Part shown: in pieces, positions 1-7,008 of the stretch
Numbering within the stretch: the first letter of the stretch is position 1
Layout: each line of letters starts with the position of its first letter
NCBI GenBank assembly: GCA_041485165.1
Contig: JBGPJC010000133.1
Coordinates: 1-9,340, forward strand
Direction: 5' to 3'
Source of the DNA: JAAFGT01 sp041485165
GTDB taxonomy: Bacteria; Acidobacteriota; Terriglobia; Acidiferrales; UBA7541
DNA: 9,340 nucleotides
The notes under the pieces: model-generated
The model's database searches: none
What the model saw: only the letters and a program-made list of their open reading frames with translations
Told to the model about the DNA's origin: nothing
Position numbers and translations under genes: made by a program

Positions 1-692
1 AACGTCGAGCTGATGACCTCGCCCTTCACCGTGCGCTGCATGTCGGTGACTTCTTCCGGGCGCTCGTCAATCAGCAAAACAATCAGCGCGATTTCGGCAT
101 GGTTGGTGGTCACCGAGTTGGCGATGGATTGCAGCATCATGGTCTTGCCGGTGCGCGGCGGCGCGACGATCAAGCCGCGCTGGCCCTTGCCGATGGGGCA
201 GAGCATGTCCAGCACCCGCCCGGTGAGGTTCTCCTTGGTGGTTTCCAGCCGGATGCGGTCCTGCGGATAGAGCGGCGTCAGGTTGTCGAAGAAGATCTTG
301 TTGCGGGCGACCTCCGGGTCCTCGAAGTTCACCGCTTCGACCTTGATCAGGGCGAAGTAGCGCTCGCCGTCCTTGGGCGGGCGCACCTGTCCGGAGACAG
401 TGTCGCCAGTGCGCAGGTCGAATTTGCGGATCTGCGACGGCGAGACGTAGATGTCGTCGGGTCCCGGCAGGTAGTTGTACTCCGGCGCGCGGAGGAACCC
501 GAACCCGTCGGGCAGGCATTCCAGCACACCCTCGGAGAAGATCAGGCCGTTCTTCTCGGTCTGCGCGCGGAGGATCTGGAAGATCAGCTCCTGCTTGCGC
601 ATGCCGCTGGAGCCGGGGATGTTGAGTTCCTTGGCGATCTTGGCCAGGTCGGAAATGTTCTTATCTTTCAGTTCAGCTAAGCTGATGCTCAT
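1..692 (-). CDS. rho: Transcription termination factor Rho, N-terminal 230 residues (gene runs off the window)
   Basis: Rho is a hexameric RNA-dependent ATPase that binds nascent transcripts and releases RNA polymerase. The visible part has a helical N-terminal domain (about residues 1-48), then the cold-shock-like RNA-binding domain with the GFGFLR motif at 63-68 and the YVSPSQIRKFDLRTGD segment at 82-97. The ATPase core follows, with Walker A APPRTGKT at 177-184 and the LLIDERPEEVTDMQR segment at 206-220, whose glutamate 210 matches the catalytic region of Rho. The start ATG at 692-690 has AAGGGA eight bases upstream, a good ribosome binding site. There is no long N-terminal insertion of the kind seen in some high-GC Rho proteins. 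The gene lies downstream of lon in the same direction with a 187-bp gap. The gene is probably intact and only cut by the window edge. The identification is secure. Confidence 0.97.
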   Translation of the reverse strand, partial: MSISLAELKDKNISDLAKIAKELNIPGSSGMRKQELIFQILRAQTEKNGLIFSEGVLECLPDGFGFLRAPEYNYLPGPDDIYVSPSQIRKFDLRTGDTVSGQVRPPKDGERYFALIKVEAVNFEDPEVARNKIFFDNLTPLYPQDRIRLETTKENLTGRVLDMLCPIGKGQRGLIVAPPRTGKTMMLQSIANSVTTNHAEIALIVLLIDERPEEVTDMQRTVKGEVISST

Positions 693-721
693 TGCGTTTT
701 TCCCTTCATATTTTTGAGTTG

Positions 722-755
722 AGCCATGGACGGGATGGTCCCGTCGGTCATGGCT
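722..755 (-). promoter_or_regulatory. Hairpin in the rho leader
   Basis: An inverted repeat pairs seven bases (AGCCATG with CATGGCT) and, after a three-base bulge, six more (GACGGG with CCCGTC) around a five-base loop. It ends 29 bases before the rho start codon, so the ribosome binding site itself stays free. No T-run follows on the minus strand and only a short interrupted one on the plus strand, so it is not a standard intrinsic terminator for lon. Each arm contains an ATG of a small upstream reading frame (at 751 and 727) that overlaps the rho start. Rho is known to control its own synthesis in other bacteria. A role for this hairpin in that control is inference. Confidence 0.5.
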
Positions 756-879
756 GAGTTTTGCTGGGCAGGCGGCGCTGGGCCGGTCTGACCGGGTACA
801 GTGATTTCGGGTATTGCGTTACCAAGTTGAGGCCGGCGCCGCGGTGGCTGGAGCCGGGGCAATCCTCAGTGCTGATCTT

Positions 880-3288
880 TCAGTTGGTCAACTCCTGGTC
901 ACTCTCCACCGTGGGCTCAAAACTGGGAGTCACGTCCGGAACAGCGGGGACGTCCGCAGGCACCAGGGGACGCTCCAGGGTACAGCGCAAGACGTCGTCC
1001 ATGGTATCCACTAAATTGATGGTCATCTGCGCCTGGATTTCCGGCGGGATGTCGGCCAGGTCTTTCTCATTGTCGCGCGGCAGAACGATAGTGAAGATGC
1101 CGGTGCGATGCGCGGCCAGCAGCTTTTCCTTCACGCCGCCGATGGGCAGCACCTTGCCGCGCAGGGTGATTTCTCCGGTCATGGCAGTGTCGCAGCGCAC
1201 CGGGACGCGCGTGAGCGCGCTGGCAATCGCCGTGGCGATGGTGATGCCGGCCGATGGACCGTCCTTGGGGATGGCGCCTTCGGGGACGTGCACATGGATG
1301 TCCAGGCGGCGATAAAAATCCTTGGGCAGGCCGAACTGCAGAGACCGCGAGCGCACATAACTCATGGCCGCCTGCGCCGACTCCTGCATCACGTCGCCGA
1401 GCTTTCCGGTGAGCGTCAGCCGCCCCTTGCCGTCCATCAGGGAGACTTCGGTGCCCATCACCTGGCCACCCACCTCGGTCCAGGCCAGGCCGGTAGCCAA
1501 GCCGATCTCGTTGCGCGTTTCGGCGCCCAGGTCGCGATACTTTACGATGCCGAGGAAATCCCGCGCGTTGCCGGGGCTGATCTCGACCGCAGCGCCGGAG
1601 CCTTCCTTGACCACTTTGCGGGCCACTTTCCGGCAGATGTTGGCTATCTCGCGCTCCAGGTTGCGGACACCGGCCTCGCGCGTGTAGTGGCGGATCAGGA
1701 AGTTCAAAGAGCCGTCGGCGAACTGCAGGTTCTTGGCATCAAGCCCATTGCGTTCGAGCTGCTTGCGCACCAGAAAGCGCTTGCCGATCTCCAGTTTTTC
1801 CTGCTCCGTGTATCCGGAGAGCCGCAGGACTTCCATGCGGTCCTGCAGCGGTTGCGGGACCGTGTGCAGGACGTTAGCGGTGCAGATGAACATGACCTTG
1901 GAGAGGTCGTACTCGACGTCGAGGTAGTGGTCGGTGAAAGAGTGATTGAGCTCGGGGTCCAGCACTTCCATCAGCGCCGCGGAGGGATCGCCGCGGAAAT
2001 CCATGGACATCTTGTCCACTTCGTCGAGCAGGAAGACGGGGTTGATGGTCCCGGCCTTGCGCATCATCTGGATGATCTGGCCGGGGAGCGCCCCGATGTA
2101 CGTGCGGCGGTGGCCGCGGATCTCCGCTTCATCGCGCACGCCGCCCAGGGAAACGCGGATGAACTTGCGCCCGGTGGCGCGGGCGATGGACATGGCCAGC
2201 GAAGTCTTGCCCACGCCGGGAGGGCCCAGGAAGCAGAGGATGGAGCCTTTGGGGTTCTTGACCAACTGGCGGACGGCCAGAAACTCGAGGATGCGCTCTT
2301 TGATCTTTTCCAGCCCGTAGTGGTCTTCTTCCAGGGTGCGCTGCGCACGGTCGATATCGCGGATCTCGCGGGTCCTTTTCTTCCACGGCACAGCCAGCAG
2401 CCAGTCCAGGTAATTGCGCGAGACGGTGGACTCGGCGGACATAGGCGGCATCAGCTCGAGCCGCTTGAGCTCCTGGATGGCCTTTTCGTTGGCATCCTTG
2501 GACATGCCGGCGGAAGCGATCTTCTTCTTCAGGTCGTCGAGTTCGCTTTTTTCTCCGCGGCCGAGCTCTTTCTGGATGGCCTTGATCTTTTCGTTGAGGT
2601 AATACTCGCGCTGGGCGCGCTCCATCTGCCGCTTGACGCGGTTGTTGACGGTGCGGTCCACGTTGAGCTTTTCGATCTCGATCTCGAGGATGTCGCCCAC
2701 GCGGTTCAGGCGCTCCAGCGGATCAAAAGTCTCCAGTAGTTCCTGCTTTTCCTCGACGGGAATCTGCAGGTTGGCGGCAATGGAATCGGAGAGCTTGACC
2801 GGGTCGTCCACGCGGACCGCGGCGATCACCGTGTCGTAATTCAGGCTCTGCGAGAGCTTGACGTACTGCTCAAACAGGGTAGTGGCCCGGGTGGAGGCCT
2901 GGTCAACTTGCGGAGAAGGCTCCAGCTTTCCGGGCACCACGCGCAGGGTGGCGCGGAAGAAGCCGTCCTCGTTGGTTACCTGGACGGCGCGGGCGCGCTC
3001 GGTGCCTTCGACCAGCACCTTGATATTTCCATCTGGCAACTTGACGCTCTGTACGATGTTGGCCAGCGTGCCCACGGTGTGGATGTCCTTGGCATGGGGA
3101 TCGTCCACGGTGGCATCGAGCTGGGTGGCCAGGAAAATCTTTTTCTCGCCGGCCAGCGCCTCCTCGAGCGCGCGGACCGAAGCTTCGCGGCCGACGATGA
3201 AGGGAGTCATCATCTGCGGGAAAATGACCATGTCGCGCACCGGCATCATGGGCACGCGCTTGAGCTCGAGTTTTTCCTTGTTGAACAT
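880..3288 (-). CDS. lon: ATP-dependent protease Lon (endopeptidase La)
   Basis: Lon is a cytoplasmic hexameric AAA+ serine protease that degrades misfolded and short-lived regulatory proteins. The 802-residue product has the full bacterial LonA layout: N-terminal substrate-binding domain (about 9-200), coiled-coil helical stretch (about 215-275), AAA+ module with Walker A GPPGVGKT at 355-362 and Walker B FLLDEVDK at 419-426, and a C-terminal protease domain. The catalytic dyad is Ser679 in PKDGPSAG and Lys722 in GGVKEK, at the same residue numbers as in E. coli Lon. A Pro- and acid-rich tail follows from about 775. The ATG start fits family N-termini (the KLELKRVPMMPVRD block comes directly after it), but no Shine-Dalgarno sequence precedes it. 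The clpX stop is 19 bases upstream, so translation may depend on coupling to clpX. Length and motifs indicate a functional enzyme. Confidence 0.98.
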   Translation of the reverse strand: MFNKEKLELKRVPMMPVRDMVIFPQMMTPFIVGREASVRALEEALAGEKKIFLATQLDATVDDPHAKDIHTVGTLANIVQSVKLPDGNIKVLVEGTERARAVQVTNEDGFFRATLRVVPGKLEPSPQVDQASTRATTLFEQYVKLSQSLNYDTVIAAVRVDDPVKLSDSIAANLQIPVEEKQELLETFDPLERLNRVGDILEIEIEKLNVDRTVNNRVKRQMERAQREYYLNEKIKAIQKELGRGEKSELDDLKKKIASAGMSKDANEKAIQELKRLELMPPMSAESTVSRNYLDWLLAVPWKKRTREIRDIDRAQRTLEEDHYGLEKIKERILEFLAVRQLVKNPKGSILCFLGPPGVGKTSLAMSIARATGRKFIRVSLGGVRDEAEIRGHRRTYIGALPGQIIQMMRKAGTINPVFLLDEVDKMSMDFRGDPSAALMEVLDPELNHSFTDHYLDVEYDLSKVMFICTANVLHTVPQPLQDRMEVLRLSGYTEQEKLEIGKRFLVRKQLERNGLDAKNLQFADGSLNFLIRHYTREAGVRNLEREIANICRKVARKVVKEGSGAAVEISPGNARDFLGIVKYRDLGAETRNEIGLATGLAWTEVGGQVMGTEVSLMDGKGRLTLTGKLGDVMQESAQAAMSYVRSRSLQFGLPKDFYRRLDIHVHVPEGAIPKDGPSAGITIATAIASALTRVPVRCDTAMTGEITLRGKVLPIGGVKEKLLAAHRTGIFTIVLPRDNEKDLADIPPEIQAQMTINLVDTMDDVLRCTLERPLVPADVPAVPDVTPSFEPTVESDQELTN

Positions 3289-3307
3289 GGGGTTGGGAAG
3301 CCGGGGA

Positions 3308-4558
3308 TTACCCTGCTTTCTCGAGCAAGCTCCAGTTGATCTCGCGGTTGCGGATCATCTCCGCGGTGACCACGAACTCGCGCTGCTTGCGCTGGCCGGG
3401 GATGTGGTACATCAGGTCGAGCATCAGGTCCTCGAGGATCATACGCAGCCCGCGCGCGCCGACTTTGCGTTTGAGAGCTTCCTCGGCGATGGTGTCCAGG
3501 GCGTCGTCGCTGAAGCGCAGGTGGACGTTTTCGAAGTCAAACAGCCGCTGGTACTGGCGGATCAGCGCGTTCTTCGGCTCGCTGAGGATGCGGATCAGCG
3601 CGCCTTTGTCCAGATCGTTGAGCACGCCCACCACCGCCAGGCGCCCGACAAACTCCGGGATCATCCCGAACTTGATCAGGTCGGCGGGCTGCGACTGCTC
3701 GAGGAGGGCGATGTTGCGGCGGCCCGGGGCAGCCGGCGGCGTGTCCGAGTGGAAGCCCAGGGACTTGCGCCCGGCGCGGCGCTCGATGATCTTTTCCAGG
3801 CCTATAAAGGCGCCGCCGCAGATAAACAGGATGTTGGTGGTGTCCACGGCGGTGAATTCCTGGTGGGGATGCTTTCTCCCGCCCTGCGGGGGCACGTTGG
3901 CTATGGTGCCTTCCAGAATCTTCAGCAGCGCCTGCTGCACCCCTTCGCCGGAAACGTCGCGGGTAATTGAGGGATTTTCGTCTTTCTTGGCGATCTTGTC
4001 TATCTCGTCGATGTAGATGATGCCTTGCTGGGCGCGCTGGACATCCCCATCGGCGTTTTGCAGCAGCTTGAGGATGATGTTCTCGACATCCTCGCCCACG
4101 TAGCCGGCTTCGGTGAGCGTGGTGGCGTCAACGATGGCGAAGGGCACATCGAGCATGCGCGAAAGCGTCTGGGCCAGCAGCGTCTTGCCGGTGCCGGTGG
4201 GGCCGATCAACAGGATATTCGATTTGGTCAGCTCGACATCGCTCGGCTGGCGGTTGAGGAAGATGCGTTTGTAGTGGTTATAGACCGCCACGGCCAGCTT
4301 CTTTTTGGTCTTGTCCTGCCCGATGACGTAGCCGTCCAGAAATGCCTTGATCTCCGTCGGGCGCGACAGCCGGCGGTTGAGCGGCGCGGCCTGTTCCTTC
4401 TTCTCATCCTGGAGGATCTGTTCGCAGACGGTGACGCACTCATTGCAGATATAGGCGCGCGGATATTCCGAGGGGGAGCTGATCAGCTTCTCGACCTGGT
4501 CCTGCGTCTTGTGGCAGAACGAGCAGCGCAAGGGCTCGTCTGAGGTAAATTTTTTCAC
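3308..4558 (-). CDS. clpX: ATP-dependent Clp protease ATP-binding subunit ClpX
   Basis: ClpX is the AAA+ unfoldase that recognises tagged substrates and threads them into the ClpP chamber. From the chosen GTG start the protein has 416 residues, typical for ClpX. The zinc-binding domain has Cys12, Cys15, Cys38 and Cys41. The AAA+ core has Walker A GPTGTGKT at 119-126, the pore loop GYVG at 152-155, Walker B IYIDEIDK at 181-188, the RKH loop at 228-230, and sensor 2 GARGLR at 367-372. The ClpP-docking loop carries LGF at 267-269, the counterpart of the IGF motif. GTG at 4558 was chosen because KKFTSDEPLRCSFC resembles family N-termini and GGAGG lies 11 bases upstream. The frame stays open to a TTG at 4642 (444 residues), which would add an unusual Pro/Ala-rich extension. 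It is 170 bp downstream of clpP and 19 bp upstream of lon. Confidence 0.97.
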   Translation of the reverse strand: MKKFTSDEPLRCSFCHKTQDQVEKLISSPSEYPRAYICNECVTVCEQILQDEKKEQAAPLNRRLSRPTEIKAFLDGYVIGQDKTKKKLAVAVYNHYKRIFLNRQPSDVELTKSNILLIGPTGTGKTLLAQTLSRMLDVPFAIVDATTLTEAGYVGEDVENIILKLLQNADGDVQRAQQGIIYIDEIDKIAKKDENPSITRDVSGEGVQQALLKILEGTIANVPPQGGRKHPHQEFTAVDTTNILFICGGAFIGLEKIIERRAGRKSLGFHSDTPPAAPGRRNIALLEQSQPADLIKFGMIPEFVGRLAVVGVLNDLDKGALIRILSEPKNALIRQYQRLFDFENVHLRFSDDALDTIAEEALKRKVGARGLRMILEDLMLDLMYHIPGQRKQREFVVTAEMIRNREINWSLLEKAG

Positions 4559-4611
4559 CGGGCTCGATGCCTCCGGACCTGAGTGAGCTGCGGGATCAGG
4601 CGCCGGGATTG

Positions 4612-4617
4612 ATTGTA
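4612..4617 (-). promoter_or_regulatory. Possible -10 element (TACAAT) before clpX
   Basis: TACAAT matches five of six bases of the sigma70 -10 consensus and lies about 54 bases before the GTG start of clpX, in the 170-bp gap after clpP. The only -35-like hexamer is TTGCGG with a 19-bp spacer, which is weak and long. A separate clpX promoter inside the operon would be sensible for adjusting ClpX independently of ClpP, but the sequence evidence is thin. Confidence 0.22.
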
Positions 4618-4696
4618 CTGGCACCCGCGGCGGCTGCCGCAAGCGCCTTCCATTCTGCTACTAACCGATTGGAACGCGGCGTGGACCCCGTCGTTG

Positions 4697-4712
4697 CGCG
4701 GCCACCGCCGCG
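4697..4712 (-). other. GC hairpin between clpP and clpX
   Basis: CGCGGC pairs perfectly with GCCGCG across a four-base loop, 16 bases downstream of the clpP stop codon. A second hairpin (GCGGC with GCCGC, four-base loop) lies at 4627-4640. Neither is followed by a T-run, so they are not standard terminators. They could protect the tig-clpP part of the message from 3' decay or reduce read-through into clpX. That role is inference, and GC-rich DNA makes such stems by chance. Confidence 0.35.
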
Positions 4713-4728
4713 GACCGGCTCTCCCCGC

Positions 4729-5349
4729 CTATTTGTGCTTTACAATGATCTCGTCGATGATGCCGTAGTTTTTCGCTTCCTCGGACGACATGATGTAGTC
4801 GCGCTCGACGTCGCGCTCGACTTTTTCCATCGGCTGGCCGCTGTGCTGGGCGATCAGACGATTGATGACAGTGCGCATGCGCAGGATTTCGCGAGCGTGG
4901 ATGTCGATGTCCGTAGCCTGTCCGGAAAGCCCGCTCATCCACGGCTGGTGGATCAGGATGCGGGAGTTGGGCAGGGTAAAGCGCTTCTTGGGGGCGCCGG
5001 CGGTGAGCAGCAGCGCAGCGATTGAGGCGGCCTGGCCCACGCAGATGGTGACCACGTCGGGCCGCACGAACTGCATGGTGTCGTAGATGGCCATCCCCGC
5101 GGTGATCGCCCCGCCCGGCGAATTGATGTACAGCGAGATGTCCTTCTCCGGGTCTTCGGCCTCCAGGAACAACAATTGCGCCGTCACCAGGTTGGCCACG
5201 TGGTCGTCTATGCTGGTGCCGATAAAGACGATGTTGTCTTTCAGCAGGCGCGAATAGATGTCGTAGGCGCGTTCGCCGCGGTTGGTCTGCTCGACCACCA
5301 TGGGCACCAGAGTGGTCGCGCGCGGATTATCTTCGTCGGAGAATCTCAT
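4729..5349 (-). CDS. clpP: ATP-dependent Clp protease proteolytic subunit ClpP
   Basis: ClpP is the barrel-shaped serine peptidase that works with ClpX (or ClpA/ClpC). From ATG 5349 the product has 206 residues, normal for the family. The catalytic triad is Ser109 in GQAASIAA, His134 in ILIHQP, and Asp184 in VERDYIMS, and the spacing matches E. coli ClpP apart from one extra residue in the QPWMSGLSGQATD loop. A short propeptide (about residues 1-13) precedes the conserved LVPMVVEQ mature N-terminus. The INSPGG oxyanion segment is at 75-80. The start is not fully certain: an in-frame ATG at 5397 lies one base after the tig stop and would add 16 residues, and neither start has a strong ribosome binding site. 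The 5349 start fits family length best. It sits between tig and clpX. Confidence 0.97.
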   Translation of the reverse strand: MRFSDEDNPRATTLVPMVVEQTNRGERAYDIYSRLLKDNIVFIGTSIDDHVANLVTAQLLFLEAEDPEKDISLYINSPGGAITAGMAIYDTMQFVRPDVVTICVGQAASIAALLLTAGAPKKRFTLPNSRILIHQPWMSGLSGQATDIDIHAREILRMRTVINRLIAQHSGQPMEKVERDVERDYIMSSEEAKNYGIIDEIIVKHK

Positions 5350-5398
5350 TGAATCTTTAGGTTCTGGTCTCCCTGGGGGGCCGAACCGGAGCCTCATT

Positions 5399-6670
5399 TC
5401 AACTTGCAGCCGGGGCGTGGATCCGGGCGCTGCGACACAGCCCATCGAGAGCTTTGTCGCTGCGCAACTTCGATTTCATCCTATCGAGGGCCCCCTCCTT
5501 TGTCAAGGTGGCGCGCAGCGCTGCGGCGGATTCGCCACGATGCTCGGCGGCGTGCTCGATTTCATGCTCCAGCTCTTCCTCGCTGACCTCCACATTCTCG
5601 GCAGTGGCGATGCGGTCCACGATCAATTCGGCCTTGACGTCGCCAGTGGCGGCATCGCGCTGGCGGTTGCGCAACGCCACCCAGTCCACGTTGACGGCGC
5701 GGGGGTCCATCCCCTGCGCGGCCAAGGAACGTACCACCCGCTCCAGCCGCGCATCCATTTGCTGCTCGACCAGTGATTCGGGGACGGGGAAATCGTGCTT
5801 CTTGACCAGGGCCTCGATAACCTTTTCTTTGGCCAGCGCCGCGCGCCGCTGGTCGCGGGCCGCTTCCATTCGCTCGCGCAGCTTGGCGCGCAGCGCGTCC
5901 AGGGTTTCCAGCTCGCTGACGTCTTTGGCAAAGGCGTCGTCCAGTTTGGGGAGCTTCCGTTCTTTGTTGCCCATCACATCAATCGTGTAGGAGAGCGTGC
6001 GTTTGGCCAGCCGCTGGTCAGGATAATCGTCCGGATACTTTGCCTCGAAGCGCCGCTGCTCTCCCACCTGGGCGCCACGGAGGTTTTCGGTGAAGGCGGG
6101 CAGGGTTTCTTCGGTGCCGATGTGGCAAAGGACGTTTTCCCTGCGGATGGCCTCGCCGCCGTCGAGCGGGGTGCCTACGACATTCAGGACGGCAAAGTCG
6201 CCGTCGGCCACGGGGCGGCCTTCGATGGGGATGTAAGTTGCGGCGCGCTCGCGCATCTCTTCGATGCCCTGTTCCACATCCTTGTCGGTGACTTCCATGG
6301 GCGGAATTTCGATTTCCAGGCTCTTGTAATCAGCCAATTCGAATTCGGGCAGGACTTCGAAGATGGCCCGAAACTTCACCCCGCCGCCCTCGACCCAGTC
6401 CACCTGCTCGAGCTGCGGCCGGGTGACCAGCGACATCTTCTTATCGCTCAGTGCCTTTTCGATCTGTTCGGGCACCAGCGATTGCAGCACCTCGCCGCGG
6501 ATGTCCTCGGCGAAACGCCGGCGGATCAGCGTCAGCGGAGCCTTGCCGGGGCGGAAGCCCGGCACTCGCGCCACCTTGGCGAGGTCGCGGGCAACTTTTT
6601 CGCTGGCTTTCTCGACGTCTGGCGCCGGGATTTCCAATTCAAGCTCTCGCCGGCAGGTTGCTTCGGTCAT
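5399..6670 (-). CDS. tig: Trigger factor (ribosome-associated chaperone and peptidyl-prolyl isomerase)
   Basis: Trigger factor docks at the ribosome exit tunnel and shields nascent chains. The 423-residue product is of usual length. The N-terminal ribosome-binding domain carries the signature loop GFRPGKAP at 38-45. The FKBP-like isomerase domain spans about 155-235 (GDFAVLNVVG, then FTENLRGAQVGEQRRF and YPDDY). The family motif LPKLDDAFAKDV follows at 240-251, then the helical C-terminal chaperone domain. The ATG at 6670 has AGGA seven bases upstream. It is the first gene of the cluster, with a strong promoter candidate about 150 bp upstream, and clpP starts 49 bp after its stop. Trigger factor beside clpP and clpX is a widely conserved arrangement. 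The C-terminal half is divergent but uninterrupted. Confidence 0.97.
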   Translation of the reverse strand: MTEATCRRELELEIPAPDVEKASEKVARDLAKVARVPGFRPGKAPLTLIRRRFAEDIRGEVLQSLVPEQIEKALSDKKMSLVTRPQLEQVDWVEGGGVKFRAIFEVLPEFELADYKSLEIEIPPMEVTDKDVEQGIEEMRERAATYIPIEGRPVADGDFAVLNVVGTPLDGGEAIRRENVLCHIGTEETLPAFTENLRGAQVGEQRRFEAKYPDDYPDQRLAKRTLSYTIDVMGNKERKLPKLDDAFAKDVSELETLDALRAKLRERMEAARDQRRAALAKEKVIEALVKKHDFPVPESLVEQQMDARLERVVRSLAAQGMDPRAVNVDWVALRNRQRDAATGDVKAELIVDRIATAENVEVSEEELEHEIEHAAEHRGESAAALRATLTKEGALDRMKSKLRSDKALDGLCRSARIHAPAAS

Positions 6671-7008
6671 GGGATGTCCTGGATGCCGCCTCTAGTGAGG
6701 GATCTATTCCCCGCAAAATCTCACCGGGAAGTTGCTCGCGTATTCCGCCATTCGACTGTTCGGAAGTCCGTACAGAAGGAGGGCAGGAAAGGCCCGGCGG
6801 CTGGAAACCGCAGAAGTCCCAGTATAGGGGAGGGCAATTCGGGCGTCAACCGGTATGGAGGGCGGGTAGTGGGTCAGTTTCCGAGGAGCGCGTTATTCGT
6901 CCAATTGATGGCGATCCCCAAACCTCCCACAGCCCCGTTTGTGGACCGGTACGGGCGCTTGTCCGGTTATGCGACTACACAGGAGTTAGCCCGCCACTGC
7001 CGTAGTAG
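6671..7008. other. Intergenic region between divergent tig and the plus-strand hypothetical gene
   Basis: These 338 bases hold the tig promoter and an untranslated tig leader of roughly 144 bases. I saw no coding sequence. Nearer the plus-strand gene there is a small hairpin (CCACA with TGTGG, 6927-6944). I could not identify a convincing plus-strand promoter. An AGGAG at 6979-6983 lies too far (25 bases) from the ATG at 7009 to serve it. Confidence 0.6.
6821..6849 (-). promoter_or_regulatory. Sigma70-type promoter for tig (and probably the tig-clpP-clpX-lon operon)
   Basis: On the minus strand, TTGACG (-35, bases 6849-6844) and TATACT (-10, bases 6826-6821) are separated by exactly 17 bp. 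Each hexamer matches five of six consensus bases. Transcription would start near 6814, giving a leader of about 144 bases before the tig ATG. No CIRCE-type inverted repeat of the heat-shock repressor HrcA was seen here. The call rests on sequence match and position only. Confidence 0.75.

Noticed and set aside
722..755. The rho-leader hairpin read as a terminator of lon
   Set aside because: The downstream sequence on the minus strand is CAACTC rather than a T-run.
1108..2739. A 543-codon open frame on the plus strand
   Set aside because: It is antisense to lon, Asp/Ala/Gly/His/Leu-biased as expected for the mirror of a high-GC gene, and has no domain motifs.
2858..3970. A 370-codon plus-strand frame across the lon-clpX junction
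   Set aside because: It is a shadow of two well-supported minus-strand genes and spans their junction without recognisable motifs.
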